From Methylococcales bacterium (lineage in GTDB: Bacteria; Pseudomonadota; Gammaproteobacteria; Methylococcales; Methylomonadaceae): a stretch of DNA of 64,000 bases. The notes under the pieces were generated by a model. That model was not told where the DNA came from and ran no database searches. It saw nothing but the letters and a program-made list of their open reading frames with translations. Both the position numbers and the translations under genes were made by a program. How positions within the stretch are numbered: the first letter of the stretch is position 1; every line of letters starts with the position of its first letter. This document shows, piece by piece, positions 29,197 to 38,265 of this stretch. The stretch lies in the NCBI GenBank assembly GCA_028714175.1, contig JAQTMV010000003.1, positions 1 through 64,000 on the forward strand, given 5' to 3'.

Positions 29197-29594
29197 TATT
29201 CTCTCCTCATTAATTTCGGTAGTCGATACCACTTTTTGGATCAACGCTCTTATTTAAAATGTCACAGAATTTATTTTTCAATGCACCGAAAAATCCGATG
29301 CACTACATTAGACTTATTTTAAAGAATTTTGTTCCCTGATGAAAGATTTAAACCACCATATTTATTCAATGTAGTAAAGCTGATGCTTGCAAGAAAGCGG
29401 CGCTTACTCTATAACTGATTCCATGATTTCTGCACAAGCGATTTTAGCGTTGTGTTAAAAGTAACAATTGAATATCAATGTCATTTAAACCCGTGCAAAA
29501 ATAGTGTTGTTTTTTTTATTGCCGTGTTAATAATATCCATAAATTTATATGCTCCACGATTTGAGCATCTTAATTAATCATTGAGGTAATAATC
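29197..29594. other. Non-coding gap between divergent genes
   Basis: About 400 bp between the SmbP-like gene (minus) and the next plus-strand gene. It is AT-rich and should contain both promoters; I could not fix a specific promoter, operator or RNA gene. Confidence 0.5.
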
Positions 29595-29894
29595 ATGACA
29601 ACCGTGGCAGACCCTATTATCGATAGCTGGTACAAAGACCTGGAAAACGACCTGATGTTTAAAGTTGTCGCTATTGATGAAAACGACGATTCAATTGAAG
29701 TTCAATACCTTAACGGTGATATTGGCGAATATGATCGCGAGAGCTGGTATAACTCAACTTTTGATTATATCGAAGACCCTGAAGACTGGACTGCGCCTTT
29801 TGATGATATTGAAACCGATGATTTGGGTTATTCAGATACCGATGAACACAAACCAAATCCCGAAGATATGGATATTGATGATTATCTGGATTAA
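29595..29894 (+). CDS. DUF6763-like acidic protein
   Basis: A 99-residue very acidic cytoplasmic protein, starting MTTVADPIIDSWYKDLEND and ending with an Asp/Glu-rich tail. The fold is probably a small beta domain (FKVVAIDENDDSIEVQYLNGDIGEYDRESW), matching what I recall of DUF6763. No function is known. A good ribosome site (TTGAGGTAATAATC) precedes the ATG. The P-loop gene follows 15 bp later, so they may be one unit. Confidence 0.65.
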   Translation: MTTVADPIIDSWYKDLENDLMFKVVAIDENDDSIEVQYLNGDIGEYDRESWYNSTFDYIEDPEDWTAPFDDIETDDLGYSDTDEHKPNPEDMDIDDYLD

Positions 29895-29909
29895 TTTAGG
29901 AACACGATA

Positions 29910-30755
29910 ATGAAAATGAGTTCCCATGAGTTCCTGGACTGGCAATCGAAGAGAATTACGCTGCTGGCCATGTCCGGTGCTGGAAAAACCACGCTGGCGA
30001 ATAAATTGCCCAAAGCCAAATGGTTTCACTATTCAGGTGATTACCGGATAGGTACAAAATACTTGCAAGAACCCATTCTGGACAATATCAAGCGTCAGGC
30101 GATGAGTGTTCCTTTTTTGCGTGATTTATTAAGATCTGACTCCATTTATATTTCCAATAAAATTACTGTTGATAATCTTGCCCCTGTTTCCACTTTTCTG
30201 GGTAAACTCGGTAATCCTGACCTGGGCGGATTAACGTTGCAGGAATTCAAGCGCCGGCAAAAGTTACATCATCAGGCTGAAATTGCCGCCATGAATGATG
30301 TACCGGACTTTATTCACAAAGCCGAAGATATCTACGAATATCATCATTTTATCAATGACGCCGGTGGTAGCGTTTGTGAACTGGAGAGCCCTGATGTCCT
30401 GGAAACATTGTCACAAAACACACTGATCATTTACATCAAAATACCACCGGCACTGGAACAAACCATCATTGAGCGTGCCAAAACCGATCCCAAGCCACTT
30501 TATTACCGGGAAGCGTTTCTTGATGAAAAGCTCGCTGAATTCATGCAGATGAAAAACTACGCCACTACCGATGTTATACCGCCAGATGAGTTTGTTACCT
30601 GGGTATTTCCCGAATTATTCAAATCCCGGCTGCCACGCTATCAGGCGATCGCTGATGAATATGGCTATACCATTGATGCGAATGATGCCGCCGCTGTTAA
30701 AAATGAAGCGGATTTTATCCAGCTTGTCGCTAACGCCCTTGATCAACAGCGATGA
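29910..30755 (+). CDS. P-loop ATPase/kinase-like protein of unknown role
   Basis: A 281-residue protein with Walker A MSGAGKTTLANKL (about residue 24) and a kinase-like later part (TLIIYIKIPPALEQTIIERA). The middle includes DNIKRQAMSVPFLRDLLRSDSIYI and GNPDLGGLTLQEFKRRQ. The layout suggests a nucleotide-dependent kinase or sulfotransferase-like fold. I do not recognise its substrate. It sits 19 bp before metA on the same strand, so it may be co-transcribed with methionine synthesis. It belongs to a conserved family in gammaproteobacteria as far as I recall. Confidence 0.7.
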   Translation: MKMSSHEFLDWQSKRITLLAMSGAGKTTLANKLPKAKWFHYSGDYRIGTKYLQEPILDNIKRQAMSVPFLRDLLRSDSIYISNKITVDNLAPVSTFLGKLGNPDLGGLTLQEFKRRQKLHHQAEIAAMNDVPDFIHKAEDIYEYHHFINDAGGSVCELESPDVLETLSQNTLIIYIKIPPALEQTIIERAKTDPKPLYYREAFLDEKLAEFMQMKNYATTDVIPPDEFVTWVFPELFKSRLPRYQAIADEYGYTIDANDAAAVKNEADFIQLVANALDQQR

Positions 30756-30774
30756 TGAACAACGAGCGTTTATT

Positions 30775-31839
30775 ATGCCTTTAGTTGCTCATACTGATTT
30801 ACCGACTTTTCAGCGCCTGCGTGAAGAGGGTGAAGAAATACTGGATCCTGTTCGCGCCAGTCAACAGGATATCCGGGAAATGCATATCGGTCTGCTCAAT
30901 ATGATGCCCGATGCCGCACTGGAAGCGACAGAAAGACAGTTTTTCCGCTTGGTAGGCGCGTGTAATCAAATCGTACAATTTCATGTCCATCCTTTTACGA
31001 TAGAGGGTCTGAAAAGAAGCCCGCAAACACAAGCCCATATCGCCAGGTATTACGAATCCTTTGAGAAAATCAAACTTGAGGGTTTGGATGGCCTGATTAT
31101 CAGTGGAGCCAACGTTACTCATCCCAGTTTACCCGAAGAAGACTTCTGGCAACCGTTAACGGAAGTTTTTTCCTGGGCCAAGGAAAATGTTACATCGGTA
31201 CTGTGCTCCTGTCTTGCGACCCATGCCCTCATTCAATCCTGTTATGGTATTAAGCGCACCCGCTTGCCTGCCAAGCGCTGGGGCGTGTTTTCGCATAAAC
31301 TCATTAACCGCACCCATCCTTTGGTTGCAGAAATTAACACACGCTTTGATGTGCCGCACTCCCGTTTTAATGAGATATTTCAAAGTGATATGGAGCGGCA
31401 AGGGATTAAAGTTCTGGCCGCCAGCAAGGAAGCGGGTGTACATCTTGCCGTCAGCCCCGATGGTTTTCGCATTGTGTTCTTTCAAGGCCACCCTGAATAC
31501 GATGATATTAGTTTGTTAAAGGAATACAAACGTGAAGTAATGCGGTTTTATAATGGGGAAATAAATGACTATCCACCCTTTCCCGAACATTATTTTGATG
31601 AGATCGTGCAGCAAATTTTTTCTGATTATGAACATCATGTCAGAGCAGTTAAACAAACCGGTAAAAAACTGGATGAGTTTCCCGAAGCTCAGGTTTTGGA
31701 GCATATTGACAATACCTGGAGCGATACGGCAAAAGCCGTTTTCAACAACTGGCTAGGCAAAATATATCAGCTTACCCATCAGGATCGACGTCTGCCTTTT
31801 ATGGACGGCATAGACCCGAATAATCCGTTAGGTCTCTAA
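30775..31839 (+). CDS. metA: Homoserine O-acyltransferase, MetA family
   Basis: A 354-residue MetA-type enzyme that acylates homoserine in methionine synthesis. The catalytic Cys is in VLCSCLATHALIQSCYG, and the His/Glu pair in FFQGHPEYDD. The conserved starts are IREMHIGLLNMMPDAALEATERQFFRL and the WGVFSHKL loop. The usual acyl-specificity site, read in E. coli as GAPLG, is here GANVTHPSL, so succinyl or acetyl use cannot be read from it. The true start is MPLVAHTDLPTF at 30775; the longer upstream frame overlaps the P-loop gene. Confidence 0.88.
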   Translation: MPLVAHTDLPTFQRLREEGEEILDPVRASQQDIREMHIGLLNMMPDAALEATERQFFRLVGACNQIVQFHVHPFTIEGLKRSPQTQAHIARYYESFEKIKLEGLDGLIISGANVTHPSLPEEDFWQPLTEVFSWAKENVTSVLCSCLATHALIQSCYGIKRTRLPAKRWGVFSHKLINRTHPLVAEINTRFDVPHSRFNEIFQSDMERQGIKVLAASKEAGVHLAVSPDGFRIVFFQGHPEYDDISLLKEYKREVMRFYNGEINDYPPFPEHYFDEIVQQIFSDYEHHVRAVKQTGKKLDEFPEAQVLEHIDNTWSDTAKAVFNNWLGKIYQLTHQDRRLPFMDGIDPNNPLGL

Positions 31840-31840
31840 G

Positions 31841-32308
31841 ATGCACGAGGAATTTTTACAGCAAGCCATAGCTCTGGCTGTGGACAATGTCAGATCAGGC
31901 GATGGCGGCCCTTATGGCGCGATTATTGTAAAAGATAATCAGCAGATTGCCGCCAGTGGCAACAAGGTTACCCGGACACTTGATCCTACTGCACACGCTG
32001 AGATTGCAGCTATACGACTGGCCTGTAAAAAACTGAATGATTTCCAGCTTCACGATTGCATCCTGTACTCCAGTTGTGAGCCTTGCCCTATGTGCCTGGG
32101 CGCAATCTACTGGGCAAGACTTGCCAAGGTGTATTTTGCCTGTAGTCGTTATGACGCCGCTGCCGCCAATTTTGATGATAGTTTTATTTATGATGAAATC
32201 GCAGTATTACCGTCAGAACGTATTATTGAGATGCAGCACTTAAATCTGCTGAATGCCCGGGAACCCTTTGAAATTTGGGCGGAGAAGATTGATAAGGTGG
32301 TTTATTAA
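31841..32308 (+). CDS. Nucleoside/guanine deaminase (GuaD-like)
   Basis: A 155-residue cytidine-deaminase-fold zinc enzyme. Zinc ligands are visible in TAHAEIAAIR (HAE) and SSCEPCPMCLGAI (PCxxC). The fold order and length fit guanine deaminases of the Bacillus GuaD kind, with C-terminal YDEIAVLPSERIIEM. It would turn guanine into xanthine, or act on a related base. It starts 1 bp after metA and probably shares its transcript. Confidence 0.82.
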   Translation: MHEEFLQQAIALAVDNVRSGDGGPYGAIIVKDNQQIAASGNKVTRTLDPTAHAEIAAIRLACKKLNDFQLHDCILYSSCEPCPMCLGAIYWARLAKVYFACSRYDAAAANFDDSFIYDEIAVLPSERIIEMQHLNLLNAREPFEIWAEKIDKVVY

Positions 32309-32370
32309 AAGTGTGGCACCTTGACACCGGGAATTACTTGGAAACGCACACACTAGCCCATAATTACAAT

Positions 32371-32420
32371 TGCACCAAAATAGCAAAGTTTTGCGGTTAT
32401 CCCCGCTTACTAATGGGGCA
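32371..32420 (+). promoter_or_regulatory. Candidate NtrC enhancer pair
   Basis: TGCACCAAAATAGCAAA (32371-32387) matches the first eleven bases of the E. coli glnA NtrC site. A second site (32404-32420) has a good right half (TGGGGCA, 6 of 7) but a poor left half. Centres lie at about -143 and -110 from the predicted start of the RNA downstream, close to the -140/-108 spacing at E. coli glnA. Confidence 0.5.
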
Positions 32421-32495
32421 TTCGAGGGTAAAAATAAAAACAAGAATACTGTTGGAAGTGCGAAGAGCCTTGCTGGAAATGAACAAACAAAATAT

Positions 32496-32511
32496 TGGCA
32501 CAAAAAATGCT
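32496..32511 (+). promoter_or_regulatory. Candidate sigma54 promoter
   Basis: TGGCACAAAAAATGCT has the full -24 element TGGCAC and the right GG-N10-GC spacing; the -12 part is ATGCT rather than TTGCW. No gene with a ribosome site follows; a terminator-like hairpin is 50-90 bp downstream. Confidence 0.6.
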
Positions 32512-32521
32512 ATTATAATTA

Positions 32522-32597
32522 TGAAAATGTTCACATTCTCTCCTGTGTTACTACTCCAGAGGCACTTTTCTATTACGGATAAGTGCCTTCTTTTTAT
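32522..32597 (+). ncRNA. Candidate nitrogen-regulated small RNA
   Basis: A transcript from the sigma54 motif would begin near 32522 and end after a hairpin (GGCACTT 32561-32567, AAGTGCC 32581-32587) followed by TTCTTTTT. It would be about 75 nt. A pyrimidine-rich stretch CTCTCCTG near 32539 resembles an anti-Shine-Dalgarno seed. A 38-codon frame starts at 32521 but lacks a ribosome site and would be essentially leaderless, and it runs through the hairpin. Nitrogen-regulated, sigma54-dependent RNAs (NrsZ) are known in Pseudomonas. Confidence 0.5.
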
Positions 32598-32718
32598 GTT
32601 TCCGTTTCCAAAAAGACCATACTGTGGCAGATAAAAATTATTTACTTCATCCGTATATAATTAGCAAAACAGTCATTTGCACACGGCTTCGTATTTCTTT
32701 AGACATTATTCGAATTAA

Positions 32719-33276
32719 CATACTCAATCAGCCGCAAAAAGGCAAGAAACGGCAGCGTAACCCGGGCGGTGGTGCAAGGCGTTGGGGCTGGGCAGGGATT
32801 TGCCAGCGCGTGATGCCGAGTCAGCGCAAAGCATACTTGAGGTCTCGGTTGTCAAAGAAGTTATCATCGGCGGCACGGAGCGGAGGATACAGAGGCCTTT
32901 TGAGCCGACAAAGCAAAAGGAGTATTACAGCGGCAAAAAGAAAACGCATACCGTCAAAAACAATCTCATCGTCGACAGCACGACACGTACAGTGGTATAT
33001 TTGAGTCCAGCTGTGACCGGAAAAAATCATGATAAAGCTTTGACCGATCAAAGCGCGGTTGAGTTTCCGCCCGCCTCCGTGTTACTTCAGGATAGCTGCT
33101 TTCAAGGCTACGCACCGACTGATGTCATCGTGCAGCAACCCAAAAAGAAACCGCACGGCCAGGAACTCACGCTATCAGATCGTTGGATGAACCATCTGAT
33201 CTCCCGCGCGCGAATAATGGTCGAGCATGTCATTGCTGGCGTGAAACGTAGTCGTATTGTCAAAGAATGTTTTTAG
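32719..33276 (+). pseudogene. IS5-group transposase remnant
   Basis: The main frame holds EVIIGGTERRIQRP, KQKEYYSGKKKTHTVKN and VEHVIAGVKRSRIVKECF, all typical of DDE transposases of the IS5/DDE_Tnp_4 kind. The front is in another frame (KKRQRNPGGG near 32745) and the protein stops before the usual C-terminal end. Terminal repeats were not found. It is a decayed insertion sequence between the candidate small RNA and the ATP-grasp gene. Confidence 0.8.
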
Positions 33277-33419
33277 TCCTGCTTTAAGCAAATTACAAAG
33301 CAATGCCAATTAAATAATGATACCTTTTCTTTCCTGCATACCAAGCGTGTCTATATGAGGAATGGCACCATTCCTGCTTAATTATGTTAGATAAAGCCAA
33401 ACACCACTAGTAAATTACT

Positions 33420-34871
33420 ATGAAATCAATTTGGGAAAATTATAAAACCGAAAGCGCTTACGATGAGCTGATGTATTCAGAATATCAGCCGCGCCAGGTT
33501 AGCTACAGTTTATGTCAGTATCTGAATTCTCTTAGAAAAGAGGATATAGATAGACGTAAAAAAGCCGCGGAACTGGCCATCATGGAAATGGGTATCAGCT
33601 TTACGGTCTACAGTGACGAAGGCAATATAGACAGGGCATGGCCTTTCGATATAGTCCCGCGCATCATAGACGCCAGAGAATGGAAAGTTATTGAAAAAGG
33701 CTTAAAACAGCGGTTAACTGCTTTAAACTGTTTTATCAGTGATGTTTATAGCGAACAGGCCTTTATAAAGGACGGCAAAATGCCCGGCGAGATTATCAAC
33801 AGCTCAAAAAACTTTCGTAAGGAATGTGTAGGCATGAAACCTCGCCATAATGTCTGGGCCAATATCTGCGGCACTGATTTGGTGCGTGACAAAGACGGTA
33901 TCATGTATGTGCTCGAAGATAACCTGCGCGTTCCATCAGGAGTTTCTTATATGCTGGAAAACAGGGTCATCACCAAACGGGTATTTCCCGAGTTGCTGCA
34001 AGGCATCAATATTATGCCTATCGACGATTATCCGACCCAGTTGCATGATATGTTAACGTCAATTGCGCCACACCAAAATGGTCAGGTAACTTTGGCTGTA
34101 CTAACACCCGGTATCTATAACTCAGCCTATTTTGAACATGCCTATCTTGCGCAGCAAATGGGCGCGCAGCTGGTCGAAGGCAGTGATCTTGTCGTCGATG
34201 ATGATGACTGCGTCTACATGCGTACTATTGAAGGGCTGGGGAAAGTCGATGTTATTTACCGGCGCATCGATGATGACTTTCTTGATCCTGAAGTATTCCG
34301 TAAAGATTCTGCGCTCGGAGTGCGAGGTTTAATGCGTGCCTGGAAAGCAGGTAATGTCGCCCTTGCCAATGCCCCGGGTGCGGGTGTCGCCGACGATAAG
34401 GTGGTTTATGCCTACGTGCCGGAAATGATACGTTACTATATGAATGAAGAACCGATACTGCCTAATGTACCGACCTATTTATGCAGCAATAAAGAGCACC
34501 TCGATTATGTACTGGCTCATCTGGCGGAACTGGTGGTAAAGCCGGCAAATGAATCGGGTGGTTATGGCATGCTGGTCGGGCCTCATGCTTCTGCAAAAGA
34601 AGTAGAGTCATTCCGTCAAATCATTCAAAAAAACCCGCGTAATTATATTGCACAACCGACTTTGGCCATTTCTACCGCGCCAACGCTGTGCAAAGGCAAG
34701 CTGGAGCCCAGACACGTAGATCTTCGGCCTTTTATTCTGCAAGGCGACAGTACCTTTGTAACGGCGGGTGGTTTAACCCGCGTAGCATTAAAAAAAGGCT
34801 CATTAGTGGTCAATTCATCTCAGGGTGGCGGCAGTAAAGATACCTGGATTATCAACATGGGGGACAGTTAA
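33420..34871 (+). CDS. Circularly permuted ATP-grasp protein
   Basis: A 483-residue protein of the DUF404/DUF407 (CP_ATPgrasp) family. Family segments include VYSDEGNIDRAWPFDIVPRII, DLVRDKDGIMYVLEDNLRVPSG and VVKPANESGGYGMLVGP, the last being the ATP-binding Lys/Glu region. The function is unproven; by family it may ligate amino acids or build a peptide-like product. The next gene overlaps its stop by one base (TAATG) and encodes the usual partner, an alpha-E protein. The third common member, a transglutaminase-like protease, is absent. Confidence 0.9.
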   Translation: MKSIWENYKTESAYDELMYSEYQPRQVSYSLCQYLNSLRKEDIDRRKKAAELAIMEMGISFTVYSDEGNIDRAWPFDIVPRIIDAREWKVIEKGLKQRLTALNCFISDVYSEQAFIKDGKMPGEIINSSKNFRKECVGMKPRHNVWANICGTDLVRDKDGIMYVLEDNLRVPSGVSYMLENRVITKRVFPELLQGINIMPIDDYPTQLHDMLTSIAPHQNGQVTLAVLTPGIYNSAYFEHAYLAQQMGAQLVEGSDLVVDDDDCVYMRTIEGLGKVDVIYRRIDDDFLDPEVFRKDSALGVRGLMRAWKAGNVALANAPGAGVADDKVVYAYVPEMIRYYMNEEPILPNVPTYLCSNKEHLDYVLAHLAELVVKPANESGGYGMLVGPHASAKEVESFRQIIQKNPRNYIAQPTLAISTAPTLCKGKLEPRHVDLRPFILQGDSTFVTAGGLTRVALKKGSLVVNSSQGGGSKDTWIINMGDS

Positions 34872-35809
34872 TGTTATCCCGCTCGGCAGAACGCCTGTAT
34901 TGGCTGGCTCGTTATCTGGAGCGCACTGAAAATATCGCCCGGCTGGTCAGTGTACATATGAATTTGTTATTGGACTTACCCAGAGGCGTTGAAATGGGTT
35001 GGCAGCAACTGATCCGCATCAACGCCTCGGAACAGGAATTCTATGAACATAATAAAATAGTTAATGAGCGTACTGTCACCCGCTTTCTGTTAACGGATTC
35101 AAGTCACCTGGGCTCTTTGTTCTCAACGCTGAGCGCTGCCAGAGAAAATATTCGCACCTCCAGAGAGTTATTGCCTGATGAAGCCTGGGAACAGGTCAAT
35201 GAAATGTATTTGTATGCCAAAAAGAATCTGGACTCTGTTGTCAGCAGGCGTAGCCGGGTTTTATTTCTTAATGAGATTCTTAAAGGCTGTCAACGCTTCA
35301 CCGGCTTATTATCAGGCTATATGAGCCACAATAATCCCTACCGGTTTATTCGTTTGGGCAGAAACCTTGAACGTGCCGACATGACCAGCCGGATTCTGGA
35401 TTTGGCTTCATTATTACTGTCGGAATCGCGTAGTGATGAAATGCGCCAATACGAGACCATTCTGTGGATGAATATTTTAAAGTCGCTGAATGCCTTGCTG
35501 ATGTACCGCCAGCAAATGCGCAGCCGAGTAAAGGGCGATGATGTGCTTAACTTTTTATTACTGGACAAAAATTTGCCCAGATCCGTGGGCTGCTGTATTG
35601 CTGAAATATCGGATTCTATCAACAAACTGCCTAATCATGATGCATTGCCAGAGAAAGTTGTTGAACTGGAAAGATATGTGCAAGCCATTGATACCCATCA
35701 AACTACACAAGTGCAACTGCGTGGAATTCTCGATGATTTGCAAAACAAGCTCGGGGAACTGCATGCCCAGATTGCCGATAACTGGTTTATAGGGACTAGT
35801 GTGGAATGA
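34871..35809 (+). CDS. Alpha-E (DUF403) domain protein
   Basis: A 312-residue all-helical protein with the family start MLSRSAERLYWLARYLERTENIARL and AARENIRTSRELLPDEAWEQVN. It nearly always accompanies the circularly permuted ATP-grasp protein, and the one-base overlap suggests coupled translation. Role unknown; a structural partner or co-enzyme is likely. A strong terminator follows. Confidence 0.9.
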   Translation: MLSRSAERLYWLARYLERTENIARLVSVHMNLLLDLPRGVEMGWQQLIRINASEQEFYEHNKIVNERTVTRFLLTDSSHLGSLFSTLSAARENIRTSRELLPDEAWEQVNEMYLYAKKNLDSVVSRRSRVLFLNEILKGCQRFTGLLSGYMSHNNPYRFIRLGRNLERADMTSRILDLASLLLSESRSDEMRQYETILWMNILKSLNALLMYRQQMRSRVKGDDVLNFLLLDKNLPRSVGCCIAEISDSINKLPNHDALPEKVVELERYVQAIDTHQTTQVQLRGILDDLQNKLGELHAQIADNWFIGTSVE

Positions 35810-35863
35810 CGACCGGGACGCTGCCATTAAGTCGGGTGATTACCAAGAAAGAATATACAGGTA

Positions 35864-35894
35864 AAAAAACGGGCGCATCAAGCGCCCGTTTTTT
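35864..35894. terminator. Bidirectional terminator
   Basis: CGGGCGC and GCGCCCG pair over a 5-base loop, with A7 before and T6 after. It separates the alpha-E gene (plus) from amtB (minus) and works in both directions. Confidence 0.9.
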
Positions 35895-35918
35895 AGAAAG
35901 CATCCTGCATTAATTGTA

Positions 35919-37400
35919 TTACATATTATAAGCCGTTTCACCATGTTCGGAAATATCGAGACCTTCACGTTCCGTTTCTTCACTAACCCGAAGTCCAATC
36001 ATGATATCCACGAACTTGAAGGCAATAAAGGAAACGGTGCCGGACCAGATTATACTGATCATTATCCCCCACAGTTGACTGATGAATTGGGTGGACAGGC
36101 TGTATTCGGCTACCCCGTTGGTAACATAATCCCAAACGCCGGTGCCGCCTAGGGCTGGGCTTGCGACCACTGCGGTACCCAAAGCACCGATAATGCCGCC
36201 AATACCATGTACGCCGAAAGCGTCCAGAGAGTCATCGTAACCGAGCATATTTTTTAGACTTGTAACTGCCCAGAAACACACAGCACCAGCGACTAATCCC
36301 AATAAAATAGCACCCATAGGCCCTGACCAGCCACAGGCAGGTGTAATGGCAACCAGTCCGGCTATAGAGCCGGAAGCGCCGCCCAACATACTGGGTTTGC
36401 CGCGTATTATCCATTCCGCCGATGTCCAGGCTAGCGTAGCTGCTGCGGCGGCCAGTAAGGTATTGACAAAGACCAATCCAGACAGGCCATTAGCTTCCAG
36501 ATTGGAGCCGACATTAAAACCGAACCAGCCCACCCACAGCAAGGATGCGCCAATCATAGTCATCGTGACACTGTGCGGGGTAAAGGACTCTTTTTTAAAG
36601 CCGATACGTTTACCGACCATCAGGCATCCTATCAATCCGGCGATACCTGCGTTGATATGGACAACCGTACCGCCTGCGAAATCCAATGCCCCTTTTTGAA
36701 ACAGAAATCCTGCTGTAGCGCCTGCAGTTCCGGCCGCAGCAGCATCGGTATATGCATCAGGACCTGCCCAATACCAAACCATGTGCGCTATCGGCAGGTA
36801 TGAGAAAGTATACCAAAGCAAAATAAACACTAATATTGCTGAAAACTTGACGCGTTCAGCAAATGCACCAATGATCAGAGCTGGAGTAATCGCTGAAAAG
36901 GTCAGCTGAAATGCTACGTAGATATATTCAGGAACATAAACACCCTTACTGAAAGTGCCGACAAGTGAATCCGGCGTTACACCTTTGAGGAACATTTTAC
37001 TTAACCCGCCGAAGAAGGCATTTCCTTCGGTAAACGCGATGCTATAACCATAAATCGCCCATAATACAGACGTCATCGAGAAAATCACGAATACCTGCAT
37101 TAACACTGAAAGCATGTTCTTGGCACGCACCATACCACCATAAAATAATGCCAGACCGGGAATAACCATCAGGATGACTAATACTGTCGCGACTATCATC
37201 CATGCGGTATCGCCCTTATTGACTGCAGGAGGAGTTACAGCTACAGAAGCAGATATCACTGGAGCGGTTGCAGCCATTTCAACAGCTACTGATTCTGCAG
37301 GATTTGCCGCTGTAGTTGTTTCAACCGCCGGTTCCGCTAAAGAAAATCCCGCATAAATCAACAAAGCTAACAGAATGAACGTATTTAAAAATGGTTTCAT
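35919..37400 (-). CDS. amtB: Ammonium transporter AmtB
   Basis: A 493-residue Amt-family channel. A signal-like N-terminus (LLALLIYAGFSLAEP) precedes a low-complexity Ala/Val-rich stretch (about 23-55), then eleven or so membrane helices beginning near GDTAWMIVATVLVILMVIPGLALFYGGMVRAKN. Family motifs include HMVWYWAGPDAYTDAAAAG and the GVHGIGGIIGALGT segment with its pore His. It imports ammonium and is blocked by GlnK when nitrogen is plentiful. glnK lies 19 bp upstream on the same strand, the standard glnK-amtB operon. A sigma54 promoter precedes glnK. Confidence 0.96.
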   Translation of the reverse strand: MKPFLNTFILLALLIYAGFSLAEPAVETTTAANPAESVAVEMAATAPVISASVAVTPPAVNKGDTAWMIVATVLVILMVIPGLALFYGGMVRAKNMLSVLMQVFVIFSMTSVLWAIYGYSIAFTEGNAFFGGLSKMFLKGVTPDSLVGTFSKGVYVPEYIYVAFQLTFSAITPALIIGAFAERVKFSAILVFILLWYTFSYLPIAHMVWYWAGPDAYTDAAAAGTAGATAGFLFQKGALDFAGGTVVHINAGIAGLIGCLMVGKRIGFKKESFTPHSVTMTMIGASLLWVGWFGFNVGSNLEANGLSGLVFVNTLLAAAAATLAWTSAEWIIRGKPSMLGGASGSIAGLVAITPACGWSGPMGAILLGLVAGAVCFWAVTSLKNMLGYDDSLDAFGVHGIGGIIGALGTAVVASPALGGTGVWDYVTNGVAEYSLSTQFISQLWGIMISIIWSGTVSFIAFKFVDIMIGLRVSEETEREGLDISEHGETAYNM

Positions 37401-37419
37401 ATTTTCTCCTTAATGAATA

Positions 37420-37773
<354 letters not shown>

Positions 37774-37806
37774 TTAAATTTACGATTCGGGTTTGTTAAA
37801 GTTAAG

Positions 37807-37822
37807 AGCACAGATTGTGCCA
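37807..37822 (-). promoter_or_regulatory. Sigma54 promoter of glnK-amtB
   Basis: On the minus strand TGGCACAATCTGTGCT has a perfect -24 element and GG-N10-GC spacing; -12 is GTGCT (consensus TTGCW). The predicted start near 37796 leaves a 37-base leader before glnK. Confidence 0.75.
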
Positions 37823-38012
37823 ATAGTAACTTAGTAAATAACCCTGATTGTTTGGCTACCCGCAGACGAGAATTCTTTAGCAAGTTGCTGGATGTAGCTT
37901 GTTGCATTGTGCGAATAAACCGGTACCCGCAAAGGTAGCTATTGATCCTGCCGGACTTAACTTAAAGGCGCTGCCTTTTATCTGAAAACAAATGGAAATT
38001 TTTATGATTTTA

Positions 38013-38059
38013 CGCACCATGTTAATGCGATAGTGTTAATTACGAACTTTTATGGTGCA
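38013..38059. promoter_or_regulatory. Candidate NtrC sites upstream of glnK
   Basis: Two partial matches to TGCACC-N4-TGGTGCA: CGCACCATGTTAATGCG (38013-38029) and a site at 38043-38059 ending in a perfect TGGTGCA. Their centres are 30 bp apart and about 225-255 bp upstream of the glnK start. Confidence 0.4.
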
Positions 38060-38212
38060 GAACAATCAGTTCATCCTTGATTCTAAAACTCAACCTGCAA
38101 AAGAAACACGGAGAGCAAAAAGCCAGGTAGGGTACGCATCGTGCTCTTGGAGAGTGATAGGGAGATGAGATTTTTAAAATGACAATGAAGTGCAAACACT
38201 ATATCCGCCAAG

Positions 38213-38243
38213 CAAAAAAAATGCGCCCGCAGGCGCATTTTTT
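38213..38243. terminator. Terminator after the porin gene
   Basis: ATGCGCC and GGCGCAT form a hairpin (38221-38238) with A-rich sequence before and T6 after. It can end porin transcription on the minus strand and works in both directions. Confidence 0.85.
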
Positions 38244-38265
38244 CGGTAATCCGGCAATCCAAGGC

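Noticed and set aside
32521-32634. 38-codon ORF starting at ATG 32521
   Set aside because: No ribosome site; it would start at the first base of the predicted transcript and run through the terminator hairpin.
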